Assembly: GCA_048262255.1 (NCBI GenBank)
Contig: JBLXFH010000001.1
Coordinates: 1,426,001-1,490,000, forward strand
DNA: 64,000 nt
Origin: JABMNT01 sp048262255
GTDB taxonomy: Bacteria; Pseudomonadota; Alphaproteobacteria; Rhodospirillales; Casp-alpha2
Direction of reading: 5' to 3'
Below are positions 8,029 to 16,809 of the stretch, in pieces; position 1 is the first letter of the stretch, and each line of letters starts with the position of its first letter. A program made the position numbers and the translations under genes. The notes under the pieces are model-generated. The model was given only the letters and a program-made list of their open reading frames with translations, ran no database searches and was not told the origin of the DNA.

Positions 8029-9096
8029 TCATGAAATCATCCAGTCATCGCTGTAGACTTGAGTGTGGGCCGGATCGAACTTCAGATGGGCGGTTTCAGG
8101 CGGCAGGCTTTCGCCGCTCGGCACCAGTAGTTTGATGGAGTCCTCACCATGCCGTGTCTCGACAATATTGAAGCGCCCGGCATCACTGACTTTTGTGACC
8201 TGAACCGGAATGCCCGTATCGGCGAATTTTATGAACTCGGGACGAATGCCGATCTCAAGGCGCGAATGGCTGCCCGGGTGTTGTACTGGGGCGGTTGTGG
8301 CAACGGTATGTCCTCCATAAATTGGCCGGCCCTGATCCAGTTGGCAGGGCAGGACGTTCATGCCGGGTGAGCCGATGAAATGGCCGACGAACGTATGTTT
8401 GGGTCGCTCGAACAACTCAACAGGCGTGCCGATCTGGACCACCGTTCCGGCCTGCATGACAACCACCTGATCGGCGAAGGTCAGGGCTTCCGTCTGGTCA
8501 TGGGTCACATAAATCATGGTGGTTTGGATCCGTTGATGAAGCTCCTTCAGCTTGGAACGCAACACCCATTTAAGGTGAGGATCAATCACGGTCAGGGGTT
8601 CATCAAACATAATGACGTTGACGTCCGATCGGACCAGCCCGCGTCCCAGCGATATTTTCTGTTTGCCGTCGGCAGTCAGTCCGGCGGCGCGGCTCATGAG
8701 GGTTTCGCTGAGGTCCAGCATCTCGGCGATTTCACGCACTTTCTTGTCGACCTCGGCCTCGGGTAATTGTCGGTTGCGAAGGGGAAAGGCCAGATTGTCA
8801 TAAACGGTCATGGTGTCGTAGACGACCGGGAACTGGAAAACCTGAGCGATGTTGCGTTGGTCGGGGCTTGCGTGGGTCACATTGGAATCGCCAAACCAGA
8901 CCTCACCCTCGGACGGGGCAATCAGACCGGATATAATGTTGAGCAAGGTCGTTTTGCCGCAACCGGACGGCCCGAGCAGGGCATAAGCGCCGCCGTCCGA
9001 CCAGTCGACGCTCATTTCCTTCAATGCCCATTCGCTGTTCGGGTCGGGGATCGCATCATAACTGTGACGCAGGTTCTTGAGGCTTATTTTCGACAT
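8029..9096 (-). CDS. glpT: Glycerol ABC transporter ATPase GlpT, with a degenerate signature motif
   Basis: This 355-residue MalK-type ATPase has a normal Walker A (GPSGCGKTT, 42-50), Walker B (NVIMFDE, 160-166) and H-loop histidine H199 in YVTHDQTEAL. Its C-terminal domain is of the TOBE type. The family signature LSGGQ is replaced by TADGKQ (141-146), so this subunit cannot supply a standard signature to its partner's nucleotide site. It lies one base after glpS and nine bases before glpP. Together with GlpS it should form a heterodimer with one normal and one degenerate ATP site. It is distinct from the GlpT antiporter of Escherichia coli despite the shared name. Confidence 0.9.
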   Translation of the reverse strand: MSKISLKNLRHSYDAIPDPNSEWALKEMSVDWSDGGAYALLGPSGCGKTTLLNIISGLIAPSEGEVWFGDSNVTHASPDQRNIAQVFQFPVVYDTMTVYDNLAFPLRNRQLPEAEVDKKVREIAEMLDLSETLMSRAAGLTADGKQKISLGRGLVRSDVNVIMFDEPLTVIDPHLKWVLRSKLKELHQRIQTTMIYVTHDQTEALTFADQVVVMQAGTVVQIGTPVELFERPKHTFVGHFIGSPGMNVLPCQLDQGRPIYGGHTVATTAPVQHPGSHSRLEIGIRPEFIKFADTGIPVQVTKVSDAGRFNIVETRHGEDSIKLLVPSGESLPPETAHLKFDPAHTQVYSDDWMIS

Positions 9097-9097
9097 T

Positions 9098-10165
9098 TCA
9101 GGCCTCCGTCCGTAATTCGTTTTCGCCGAAATAGATGCATTGGCGGGTGTCTACAAAAAAAGATGTTTCCGCGCCAATATCAATGGCGTGGACCCCGTGT
9201 GATTGCGACACCCAGGGCTCCCCATCCAAACTGAAATGAACCACGCTTTCCGATCCGCTCAGTTCCGAAACAATGACCCGGCCCTTGATCTCGACAAGGC
9301 TGTCTGCCGTTGCCGTCAGGGTTACGAAATGGGGGCGGATGGCCATGATGTAGGCGCCATCGGGCAAGACATGGGCCGGGCCGGTTGCCGGCCAACTGAC
9401 CTGATCGTTTAAATGAATACGTTCGTTCTTGCGGTGGACTGTGACCGTATTGATCGGCGGGTCTGAAAACACTCGCGCCGTCTCCAGGTCTGCCGGGCCC
9501 CGGTAGACGTCCGATGTGACGCCGTATTGAGTGATGCGCCCTTCATGAAGGGTCGCTGTATACCCCCCGAGAAGCAGGGCTTCCGTCGGCTCGGTAGTTG
9601 CGTAAACGACGGTGCATTTGCGGTCGCTGAACAGCTTGGGCAACTCATCGCGCAACTCTTCGCGCAATTTGTAATCGAGATTGGCGAGCGGCTCGTCAAG
9701 CAGGACGAGGTCCGCATCCTTGACCAAGGCGCGGGCCAGAGCTGTCCGCTGCTGCTGTCCACCGGACAGTTCACTGGGGCGTCGGCCAAGCATCGGGGTC
9801 AGTTTCAAAAGGTCTGCAACCCGCCCCACACGTGTTTCGATTTCGGCTTTCGAAAAACCGCCGACACGCAGCGGCGAGGCGATATTGTCATAAACGGAAA
9901 AATGCGGGTAGTTGATAAATTGCTGGTGAACCATGGAAACGTTGCGCTTTTGGGTGGCGACGCCGGTTACGTTTTTGCCATCGAACCAGATTTCTCCACT
10001 GGTCGGAACCTCAAGGCCCGCCATCAGTTGCAGCAGGGTTGTCTTGCCGGCCAGGGTGGTGCCCAGGAGAATGTTGAATTCATTCTCGACCAGTTCAACG
10101 GATGTGTCATAGATATGAGTATCCGCACCGACCCTTTTCGTAATGTTTTTGAACGCGAGTGCCAT
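9098..10165 (-). CDS. glpS: Glycerol ABC transporter ATPase GlpS, lacking the H-loop histidine
   Basis: This 355-residue MalK-type ATPase has a Walker A-like GTTLAGKTT (35-43), a perfect LSGGQ signature (133-137), and Walker B LVLLDE (153-158). At the H-loop the usual YVTHDQTEAL reads YATTEPTEAL, so the switch histidine is T191. Its LSGGQ would complete GlpT's intact catalytic site, while its own Walker motifs face GlpT's degenerate signature. The gene follows an intercistronic hairpin after glpV. It could pass for any sugar-transport ATPase, but the operon makes glycerol the likely substrate. Confidence 0.9.
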   Translation of the reverse strand: MALAFKNITKRVGADTHIYDTSVELVENEFNILLGTTLAGKTTLLQLMAGLEVPTSGEIWFDGKNVTGVATQKRNVSMVHQQFINYPHFSVYDNIASPLRVGGFSKAEIETRVGRVADLLKLTPMLGRRPSELSGGQQQRTALARALVKDADLVLLDEPLANLDYKLREELRDELPKLFSDRKCTVVYATTEPTEALLLGGYTATLHEGRITQYGVTSDVYRGPADLETARVFSDPPINTVTVHRKNERIHLNDQVSWPATGPAHVLPDGAYIMAIRPHFVTLTATADSLVEIKGRVIVSELSGSESVVHFSLDGEPWVSQSHGVHAIDIGAETSFFVDTRQCIYFGENELRTEA

Positions 10166-10298
10166 TAGTGAACTTTCAAATCTGAGCGATCAGAACACAA
10201 TCATCAATAGCTTCCGGCACATCATACAGGGGTGCCGACAAAGCATCAATTTCGTAAATTATTTAAAGAAGTCGATGGGCCGTGTTTTCTTGAAAGAA

Positions 10299-10324
10299 GC
10301 CGGGGAGCATAAGCGCTCCCCGGC
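10299..10324 (-). terminator. Intercistronic hairpin between glpV and glpS
   Basis: GCCGGGGAGC (10299-10308) and GCTCCCCGGC (10315-10324) are perfect 10-bp arms with a 6-base loop. On the minus strand it is followed by a moderately T-rich stretch (TTCTTTC). It lies 30 bases after the glpV stop. It probably acts as a partial terminator or 3'-end protector, keeping the binding protein more abundant than the membrane and ATPase subunits. Confidence 0.7.
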
Positions 10325-10354
10325 AACCTCAAAGCCAAGACTAATAGGGAAGCC

Positions 10355-12091
10355 CTAACCTTGTTTCCAGCGTTTGACCAACTCGTCATAGTTAATCGTT
10401 TCGCCTTTTGGCTTTTCGTTAACTTTGGCCTTTGGCGAGCCCGGTTTGTTGAGCCAGACAGCGGCATCCGATTCCGGGTTCAGACGCGGGCCGCAGCCGC
10501 CATAGGTGTTGGCTTTTTCATCCGCAGACTGCATCCGGGCCATGACCTGATCCATTTCAAAGGCCAGACGGTCCATTGCCTGCTGTGGCGTGAAGGCACC
10601 GGAGTTCACGTCACCGATTTGCTGCCACCAGATTTGCGCCAGCTTCGGATAATCCGGAACATTAACACCGGTTGGTGACCACATGACGCGGTCCGGCGAG
10701 CGATAGAATTCGACCAGCCCACCCAGGTTTGGCGCACGTTCCGTGAACGACTGATGATTGATGGTGGTGTCACGGATGAACGTCAGGCCAACGTGGCTTT
10801 TCTTGACGTCAACGGTTTTCGAAACCACGAACTGGGCATAGAGCCAGGCGGCTTTGCGTCGATCAACTGGCGTTGATTTGAACAGGGTCCAGGAACCAGC
10901 ATCCTGATAACCGAGCTTCTGGCCCTCTTCCCAGTAGGGGCCATGCGGAGAAGGCGCCATCCGCCATTGCGGTTTGCCGGCATCATCAACCGTATTGTTG
11001 CCCTCGGATTTCGGCGCGACCATGACGGCGGTGAAGGCCGTGTACCAGAAGATCTGTTGCGCGACGTTACCTTGCGACAGGGCTGGCAGGGACTGGTAGA
11101 AATCGTAGCTGGCGGCTCCCGGAGGGGCATATTTGCGCAGCCACTCATCCCATTTGCGGATGGCATAAACCGCTGCCGGTCCGTTGGTCGCACCGCCGCG
11201 CGTTACGGAAGCGCCGACCGGGTTGCAGGATCCAGCCTCCATGCGAATGCCCCATTCATCAACCGGGATGCCGTTCGGCAAGCCTTTTGAACCGGCACCG
11301 GCCATGGACAGCCAGGCATCGGTCATGCGCCAGCCGAGATCCGGTGCGCGCTTGCCGTAATCCATATGGCCGTAAATCTTCTGGCCATCGATTTCTTTGA
11401 CATGAACCGAGAAAAACTCGGCGATGTCTTCGTAGGCCGACCAGTTGACCGGCACGCCCAGATCATAACCATAGCGATCCTTGAATTGTTTTTTCAGATC
11501 GGCGCGGTCAAACCAGTCCTTGCGGAACCAGTACAGGTTGGCGAATTGCTGGTCGGGCAATTGATAGAGCTTGCCATCGGGGCCAGTGGTGAAGGATTTG
11601 CCGATAAAGTCGTCAATATCGAGCATCGGGTTGGTAACGTCCTTGCCCTCGCCAGCCATCCAGTCCGACAGATTGACGGCCAGTTGCAGGCGTGAGTGGG
11701 TACCGATCAAATCGGAATCGTTGATATAGGCGTCATACAGATTGCGTTTGGTCTGCATTTGCGTTTGCACCGCCTGCACAACTTCACCTTCACCCAGAAT
11801 CTGGTGATTGACTTTAATGCCGGTGATTTCTTCGAAGGCCTTGGTCAGCGTCTTGGACTCGTAGTCGTGTGTCGGGATGCCTTCCGACAGGACATTGATT
11901 TCCATGCCTTTGAACGGTTCCGCCGCCTTGATGAACCACTCCATTTCTTTCATCTGGTCGGCTTTGGATAAGGATGATGGCTGGAATTCGCTATCGATCC
12001 ATTTCTTTGCTTCGTCCGTGCCGGCGTAGCTTGCGCTTGCCGCCGACACCATGGCTGCCCCTGTGAGGACAGCGATTAGTCGTTTTTTCAT
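10355..12091 (-). CDS. glpV: Periplasmic glycerol-binding protein GlpV
   Basis: The 578-residue product is large for a sugar-binding protein but normal for the GlpV class of extracellular solute-binding proteins. Residues 1-24 (MKKRLIAVLTGAAMVSAASA, then SYAG) form a Sec signal peptide. The start is the ATG at 12089-12091 with GGGAGAAACC upstream; further in-frame sequence to 12163 would add a non-signal extension. It is the first gene of the glycerol importer operon, unlike the Rhizobium leguminosarum order, where glpV is last. A repeat matching one before glpD lies 37-54 bases upstream of the start, suggesting control by GlpR. Confidence 0.9.
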   Translation of the reverse strand: MKKRLIAVLTGAAMVSAASASYAGTDEAKKWIDSEFQPSSLSKADQMKEMEWFIKAAEPFKGMEINVLSEGIPTHDYESKTLTKAFEEITGIKVNHQILGEGEVVQAVQTQMQTKRNLYDAYINDSDLIGTHSRLQLAVNLSDWMAGEGKDVTNPMLDIDDFIGKSFTTGPDGKLYQLPDQQFANLYWFRKDWFDRADLKKQFKDRYGYDLGVPVNWSAYEDIAEFFSVHVKEIDGQKIYGHMDYGKRAPDLGWRMTDAWLSMAGAGSKGLPNGIPVDEWGIRMEAGSCNPVGASVTRGGATNGPAAVYAIRKWDEWLRKYAPPGAASYDFYQSLPALSQGNVAQQIFWYTAFTAVMVAPKSEGNNTVDDAGKPQWRMAPSPHGPYWEEGQKLGYQDAGSWTLFKSTPVDRRKAAWLYAQFVVSKTVDVKKSHVGLTFIRDTTINHQSFTERAPNLGGLVEFYRSPDRVMWSPTGVNVPDYPKLAQIWWQQIGDVNSGAFTPQQAMDRLAFEMDQVMARMQSADEKANTYGGCGPRLNPESDAAVWLNKPGSPKAKVNEKPKGETINYDELVKRWKQG

Positions 12092-12127
12092 TTTGGTTTC
12101 TCCCTGTCTGAATAGGGCTGAACTATA

Positions 12128-12145
12128 CAAACGAAGAAAAACGAA
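12128..12145 (-). promoter_or_regulatory. Candidate GlpR operator upstream of glpV
   Basis: On the minus strand this reads TTCGTTTTTCTTCGTTTG, two direct TTCGTTT units ten bases apart. Seventeen of its 18 bases match the site at 13044-13061 upstream of glpD when A/T and A/G variation is allowed. It lies between the divergent glpV and glpR genes, as expected for a DeoR-family regulator controlling both directions. Confidence 0.6.
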
Positions 12146-12211
12146 AGTCAAATGAAATTCCAAGAAATCTACGTCTGGTCTTCATGGCCAGAAAGATGTA
12201 TCACTTGCGGC

Positions 12212-13030
12212 ATGGATAATTCGCTCGGAAATCCCGGCCTTGAGCCGATCTCGCCGCGCCAGTCGGACATCGTCGATGTTGCGCGTGAAGCCGGGCGGGT
12301 TGTGGTCGAGGATCTGGCCGTTCGCTTTGACGTCACGCCGCAGACCATTCGCAAGGATCTGAACGATTTATGTGACCGGAACCTGCTGCAGCGGGTTCAT
12401 GGTGGTGCGGTTTTGACCACCCGGGTATCCAATCTGGGCTATGAATCGCGCAGTTTCATTGCCTTTGAGGAAAAGCGCCAGATTGGCATAAAGGCGGCCT
12501 CTCTGATCCCCAACGACTGTTCGCTGTTGATCAACATTGGCACAACCACCGAGCAGGTGGCAAAGGCGCTTCTGGCAAAGAAAAACATAGTCGCCATCAC
12601 AAACAATATAAATGTTGTCAATATCCTGGCGGTCAATCCGCTGATCGAGGTGATTGTCGCTGGCGGCATGGTTCGTAAGTCAGACGGCGGTGTTGTCGGG
12701 GAGGCGGCGGGCGATTTTATCCGTCAGTTCAAGGTGGATTATGCCATCATCGGGGTGTCAGCCATCGACCAGGATGGGGCGTTGCTGGATTATGACTACC
12801 GGGAAGTGAAAGTCGCGCAGGCGATCATTGAAAACGCCCGTCATTCCATACTTGTGGCCGATAGCATGAAGTATGAACGTTCGGCGCCCGTCCGAATTGG
12901 CCATATCTCCCAAATAGATACCTTTGTCACCGACCGTCTGCCATCCGAAGGATTGCTGCAAATCTGCGCGGATAACGAAGTTGCCGTAGAACTTGCCGAG
13001 CCATCGCAGACAAATGACGGTTATCCATAA
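12212..13030 (+). CDS. glpR: GlpR, DeoR-family glycerol regulator
   Basis: The product is a DeoR-type repressor of about 272 residues. An N-terminal winged helix-turn-helix spans about 12-70 (PRQSDIVDVAREAGRVVVED, then FDVTPQTIRKDL). The C-terminal sugar-phosphate-binding domain includes INIGTTTEQVA and YAIIGVSAID. In this family sn-glycerol-3-phosphate is the usual inducer. I chose ATG at 12212; an in-frame ATG at 12152 would add 20 residues with no family resemblance, and neither has a strong ribosome site. It diverges from glpV and precedes glpD and glpK, consistent with local control. Confidence 0.88.
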   Translation: MDNSLGNPGLEPISPRQSDIVDVAREAGRVVVEDLAVRFDVTPQTIRKDLNDLCDRNLLQRVHGGAVLTTRVSNLGYESRSFIAFEEKRQIGIKAASLIPNDCSLLINIGTTTEQVAKALLAKKNIVAITNNINVVNILAVNPLIEVIVAGGMVRKSDGGVVGEAAGDFIRQFKVDYAIIGVSAIDQDGALLDYDYREVKVAQAIIENARHSILVADSMKYERSAPVRIGHISQIDTFVTDRLPSEGLLQICADNEVAVELAEPSQTNDGYP

Positions 13031-13043
13031 AAACAGTTGAGGG

Positions 13044-13079
13044 TTCGTTTATCTTCGTTTAGGTTCTTTTTTCGAAAAA
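13044..13079 (+). promoter_or_regulatory. Candidate GlpR operators upstream of glpD
   Basis: TTCGTTTATCTTCGTTTA (13044-13061) is a direct repeat matching the element upstream of glpV. Six bases further on is the perfect palindrome TTTTTCGAAAAA (13068-13079), followed by another ACGAAAAA. The elements fill the gap between glpR and glpD and suggest an internal regulated promoter for glpD and glpK. Confidence 0.6.
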
Positions 13080-13109
13080 CGAAAAATAAAACCAATTCAG
13101 GAGAAAAGT

Positions 13110-14627
13110 GTGCCCAACGGCGTATACGACTTGGTGGTGATCGGCGGCGGCGTCAATGGGTGCGGGATCGCGCGGGATGCTGTGGGTCGGGGTTTGTCGG
13201 TTGTCCTGTTCGAGAAAAACGATCTGGCCAGCGGCACTTCATCCTCATCGACGAAGCTTATTCATGGCGGTTTGCGTTATCTGGAACATTACGAATTCCG
13301 ATTGGTCCGGGAATCCCTGAAAGAACGTGAAGTGCTTTTGTCCATGGCGCCGCATGTCAGCTGGCCGTTGCGCTTTGTTCTGCCGCACCTGGAAGGCCTG
13401 CGTCCGGCCTGGTTGATCCGCCTTGGGCTGTTTATTTACGATCATCTGGGGGGGCGTAAACTGCTGCCCGGATGCAAAACGCTTGATCTTAAACGGGATC
13501 CGGCAGGCCGGCCCCTCAAGAAGACGATGGTCCGGGGTTTCGAGTATTCCGATTGCTGGGTTGATGATGCCCGCCTTGTCGTCCTGACCGCCATGGACGC
13601 GGCCCAGCGCGGCGCTGAAATCCAAGTGCGGACAGAGGTGGTGTCCGCCAAACGGATGGAGAACCATTGGGAGATTACGGTTCATGACCGGCGCACGGAC
13701 AAACGGAAAACCGTTTTGGCAAAAGCTCTGGTCAATGCGGCGGGCCCGTGGGTTGCAGATGTCTTGAACCAGCGTTTGGGCTCTAACTCAAAGTCCCATA
13801 TCCGGCTGGTGAAGGGTAGCCATATTGTCCTGAAAAAACTGTTTGAACACGACCGGGCCTATATCTTCCAGAATGCCGATGCCCGCATCATTTTTGCCAT
13901 CCCCTATGAGCAGGATTTCACCCTTGTCGGCACCACGGATGTGGATTATTCGGGTGATCCAGCCGAGGCAGCGGCGACCGATGACGAAATCATCTATCTG
14001 TGCAAGGCGGCGGGGGAGTATTTTGAAACGCCTGTGCACCCTGCAGATGTGGTCTGGACCTATTCCGGTATCCGTCCCCTGTTCGACAGTGGTGAGAAGT
14101 CGGCACAGAAAGCAACCCGCGACTATGTGCTTGAGCTGGACCGGCAAAATGGCGGGCCGGTCCTGCTCAATGTTTTTGGGGGCAAGATAACGACGTTTCG
14201 CCGTTTGTCCGAAGAAGCGCTCGACAAGCTTGAAGGCGATGTGAATCCTCCGCGGGGACGCTGGACAGAAGGGGCCAAATTGCCGGGCGGTGATTTTCCG
14301 GTCGATCAGGCGAAAGCCCTGGAAAAAGCATTGCTGACGGAATTCCCACATCTTGATCAAAAAATGATATCCCGTTTGGCCAGATCCTACGGCACGCTAA
14401 CACGATCGGTTCTTCATGGAGTGGAAAAACCGGAAGAGTTAGGGCAACATTTTGGCGCGGGCCTGTTTCAGAAAGAGGTCGAATATCTGGTCAAAAACGA
14501 GTGGGCGGTCACCAGTGAAGACATTCTCTGGCGACGGACAAAACTGGGCTTGCGATTTTCAGCGGCGGAGGTCGATAATCTGGATAAATGGCTGACAAAC
14601 AACGGGCAAGCCATTCCGGTTCAATAA
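13110..14627 (+). CDS. glpD: Glycerol-3-phosphate dehydrogenase, FAD-dependent
   Basis: The 505-residue enzyme oxidises sn-glycerol-3-phosphate to dihydroxyacetone phosphate at the inner membrane and passes electrons to quinone. The N-terminal FAD-binding Rossmann motif is VVIGGGVNGCGIARDA (about 9-24). LASGTSSSSTKLIHGGLRYL (about 42-61) is a GlpD hallmark, and the family's C-terminal helical domain follows. The length matches the E. coli enzyme. The start is GTG at 13110 with AGGAGA upstream. It lies between glpR and glpK and has candidate GlpR sites directly upstream. Confidence 0.97.
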   Translation: MPNGVYDLVVIGGGVNGCGIARDAVGRGLSVVLFEKNDLASGTSSSSTKLIHGGLRYLEHYEFRLVRESLKEREVLLSMAPHVSWPLRFVLPHLEGLRPAWLIRLGLFIYDHLGGRKLLPGCKTLDLKRDPAGRPLKKTMVRGFEYSDCWVDDARLVVLTAMDAAQRGAEIQVRTEVVSAKRMENHWEITVHDRRTDKRKTVLAKALVNAAGPWVADVLNQRLGSNSKSHIRLVKGSHIVLKKLFEHDRAYIFQNADARIIFAIPYEQDFTLVGTTDVDYSGDPAEAAATDDEIIYLCKAAGEYFETPVHPADVVWTYSGIRPLFDSGEKSAQKATRDYVLELDRQNGGPVLLNVFGGKITTFRRLSEEALDKLEGDVNPPRGRWTEGAKLPGGDFPVDQAKALEKALLTEFPHLDQKMISRLARSYGTLTRSVLHGVEKPEELGQHFGAGLFQKEVEYLVKNEWAVTSEDILWRRTKLGLRFSAAEVDNLDKWLTNNGQAIPVQ

Positions 14628-14645
14628 ACAGGAACAGGGGGAGGT

Positions 14646-16142
14646 ATGACGTCATATATTCTGGCCATTGATCAGGGGACCACGTCTTCGCGCGCCATTG
14701 TTTTCGACCAGGCCTATCAAATCCGCGGTCTTGCCCAACAGGAATTTACCCAGCATTTTCCCCGTTCGGGCTGGGTCGAGCATGACCCCGAGGATATTTG
14801 GCAAAGTGTTGTTCAGACTGTCCGACAAGCCATTGAAAAGGCCAAAGCCAAGGCGACGGATATCGCTGCCATCGGGATTACCAACCAGCGAGAAACCATC
14901 GTCATCTGGGACCGCAAGACCGGTAAGCCCATTCATAACGCCATTGTCTGGCAGGATCGCAGGACGGCCGACATCTGTCAGCGGCTGAAAGCGGACGGCG
15001 TTGAGGCGGAGGTCTCTGCCAAAACCGGGCTGCTGCTTGACCCCTATTTCTCAGGAACAAAAATCGCGTGGCTGCTGGATCATGTGGACGGCGCGCGGGC
15101 GCGGGCGGAGGCCGGGGAGCTGGCCTTCGGGACCATAGACACATTTTTGTTGTGGCGGCTGACGGGTGGCAAAGTCCACGCCACCGATGCCACCAACGCC
15201 GCACGTACGCTGATCTATAACATCCATGACGGCGTCTGGGACGAAGACCTGCTTCGACTGCTGGATATCCCGGCCTCCCTGTTGCCGGAAGTGAAGGATT
15301 GCGCCAGTCATTTTGGACAATGCGAGCCCGCTCTGTTCGGCGCGGCCCTACCGGTTTTGGGGATCGCTGGCGATCAGCAGGCGGCGACCATCGGTCAGGC
15401 CTGTTTCGAGCCGGGCATGATGAAGTCAACCTACGGCACCGGCTGTTTTGCTCTTTTGAATACCGGCCCGGATCTGGTCCAATCAAAAAACCGGATGCTG
15501 ACCACCATTGCCTATCAGCTGGGCGGTAAGCCGACCTATGCGCTGGAAGGCTCGATCTTTATTGCCGGTGCCGCCGTGCAATGGTTGCGTGATGGTTTGG
15601 GGCTTATCGACAACGCTTCAGATACTGGTCCCATGGCGGCGGCAGCGGATGCCAATCAGGATGTTTATCTGGTCCCGGCCTTTACCGGACTGGGCGCGCC
15701 TTATTGGGATGCCGGGGCACGGGGCGCGTTATATGGGCTGACCCGAGGCACTGGCCCCAAGGAACTGGCACGCGCCGCTTTGGAAGCGGTCTGTTATCAA
15801 ACCCGCGATCTGCTTGATGCCATGCAGTCGGACTGGGCGGGTGCATCCCGTATCCAGACGGTACTCAGGGTTGATGGCGGAATGGTCGCCAGTGATTGGA
15901 CCATGCAGTTCTTGAGCGACATGCTGGCCGCACCGGTTGACCGTCCGGAGGTTCTTGAAACGACGGCTTTGGGTGCGGCTTATCTGGCCGGCATGAAACT
16001 CGGCTTTTATCCCGACCCGGCTTCTTTCGCGAAAGCCTGGAAACTACAGCGCCGGTTCGAGCCACAAATGGCGTCAGATGTGCGCGATGCTAAATATGCG
16101 GGTTGGCAGGGTGCCGTGAAACGTACGCTTAGTTCGAGCTAG
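14646..16142 (+). CDS. glpK: Glycerol kinase
   Basis: The 498-residue FGGY-family kinase phosphorylates glycerol to sn-glycerol-3-phosphate using ATP. The N-terminal phosphate-binding motif is ILAIDQGTTSSRAIVFD (4-20). Other hallmarks are GITNQRETIVIW, the substrate-contact region WVEHDPEDIW and the C-terminal ALEAVCYQTRDLLDAM. A GGGGGAGGT ribosome site lies just before the ATG at 14646, 18 bases after glpD. It completes the pathway fed by the GlpVSTPQU importer. Confidence 0.98.
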   Translation: MTSYILAIDQGTTSSRAIVFDQAYQIRGLAQQEFTQHFPRSGWVEHDPEDIWQSVVQTVRQAIEKAKAKATDIAAIGITNQRETIVIWDRKTGKPIHNAIVWQDRRTADICQRLKADGVEAEVSAKTGLLLDPYFSGTKIAWLLDHVDGARARAEAGELAFGTIDTFLLWRLTGGKVHATDATNAARTLIYNIHDGVWDEDLLRLLDIPASLLPEVKDCASHFGQCEPALFGAALPVLGIAGDQQAATIGQACFEPGMMKSTYGTGCFALLNTGPDLVQSKNRMLTTIAYQLGGKPTYALEGSIFIAGAAVQWLRDGLGLIDNASDTGPMAAAADANQDVYLVPAFTGLGAPYWDAGARGALYGLTRGTGPKELARAALEAVCYQTRDLLDAMQSDWAGASRIQTVLRVDGGMVASDWTMQFLSDMLAAPVDRPEVLETTALGAAYLAGMKLGFYPDPASFAKAWKLQRRFEPQMASDVRDAKYAGWQGAVKRTLSSS

Positions 16143-16152
16143 ACGTCGCGGC

Positions 16153-16809
16153 TCAGGTTTTTGAGATTTCGAGGGCGGGCAGCTTACGCCATTTGTACCA
16201 GGTCAGCAGCGCGAAGGCCGGTGCGCCGACGGAAGCGCCGATGACAAAAGGCATGAAAATATCAAGCCAGGCGACGGCCGCAAACAGATACAGAATGTCA
16301 TCAAAATCAAACCCGGCAAATCCCGGATAGGCGCGATCCGCCGGATCATCATTGCGCTTGTCGATCTGTTCGGCGAAATATTCCGCCGCCAAAACGCCAA
16401 ATCCACCGGTAATCCCCATGAGAATGGCCCAATAACCGAATTCCGCATCGCGCAGGCCAATCCCGGCAGCCACGAAAAACAGGCTGGTGATAGCGGAATC
16501 ACAAAACATATCGAACTTGTGACCGGCTTCGCTCATTTTGCCGCTGACTCGCGCCAGTTCGCCGTCGGCGCGATCGAGAAAAGCCGAGACAATCCAGACC
16601 CAGCCGCCCCAGATCGCCATATCCCGGTTGCCGGTGGCAAACAGATAACAGGCAACAAGCCCCGTAATCAGGCGCAGCGTGGTCAGGTGATTGGGTGAAA
16701 TAGGGGTATTCGCCAGTGGGCGCACGAACAGCAACGCCAACCGGTGGGTCCAGGACCGGCCAAGGGCATGTGCGGGTTTTTCCGGGGGAGAAGCTTTTAA
16801 TTCGGTCAT
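16153..16809 (-). CDS. CDP-alcohol phosphatidyltransferase coupled to hpnK
   Basis: The 218-residue integral membrane enzyme has the complete family motif D79-x2-D82-G83-x2-A86-R87-x8-G96-x3-D100-x3-D104, which binds the metal and the CDP-alcohol. Such enzymes transfer a phospho-lipid or phospho-alcohol group from a CDP-linked donor to an acceptor alcohol. Its ATG overlaps the hpnK stop (ATGA at 16806-16809), so it is the last gene of the hopanoid cluster and probably translated with it. The acceptor is unknown. A link to hopanoid head groups is suggested only by context; a phosphatidylinositol- or phosphatidylglycerol-type enzyme is the alternative. Confidence 0.9.
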   Translation of the reverse strand: MTELKASPPEKPAHALGRSWTHRLALLFVRPLANTPISPNHLTTLRLITGLVACYLFATGNRDMAIWGGWVWIVSAFLDRADGELARVSGKMSEAGHKFDMFCDSAITSLFFVAAGIGLRDAEFGYWAILMGITGGFGVLAAEYFAEQIDKRNDDPADRAYPGFAGFDFDDILYLFAAVAWLDIFMPFVIGASVGAPAFALLTWYKWRKLPALEISKT

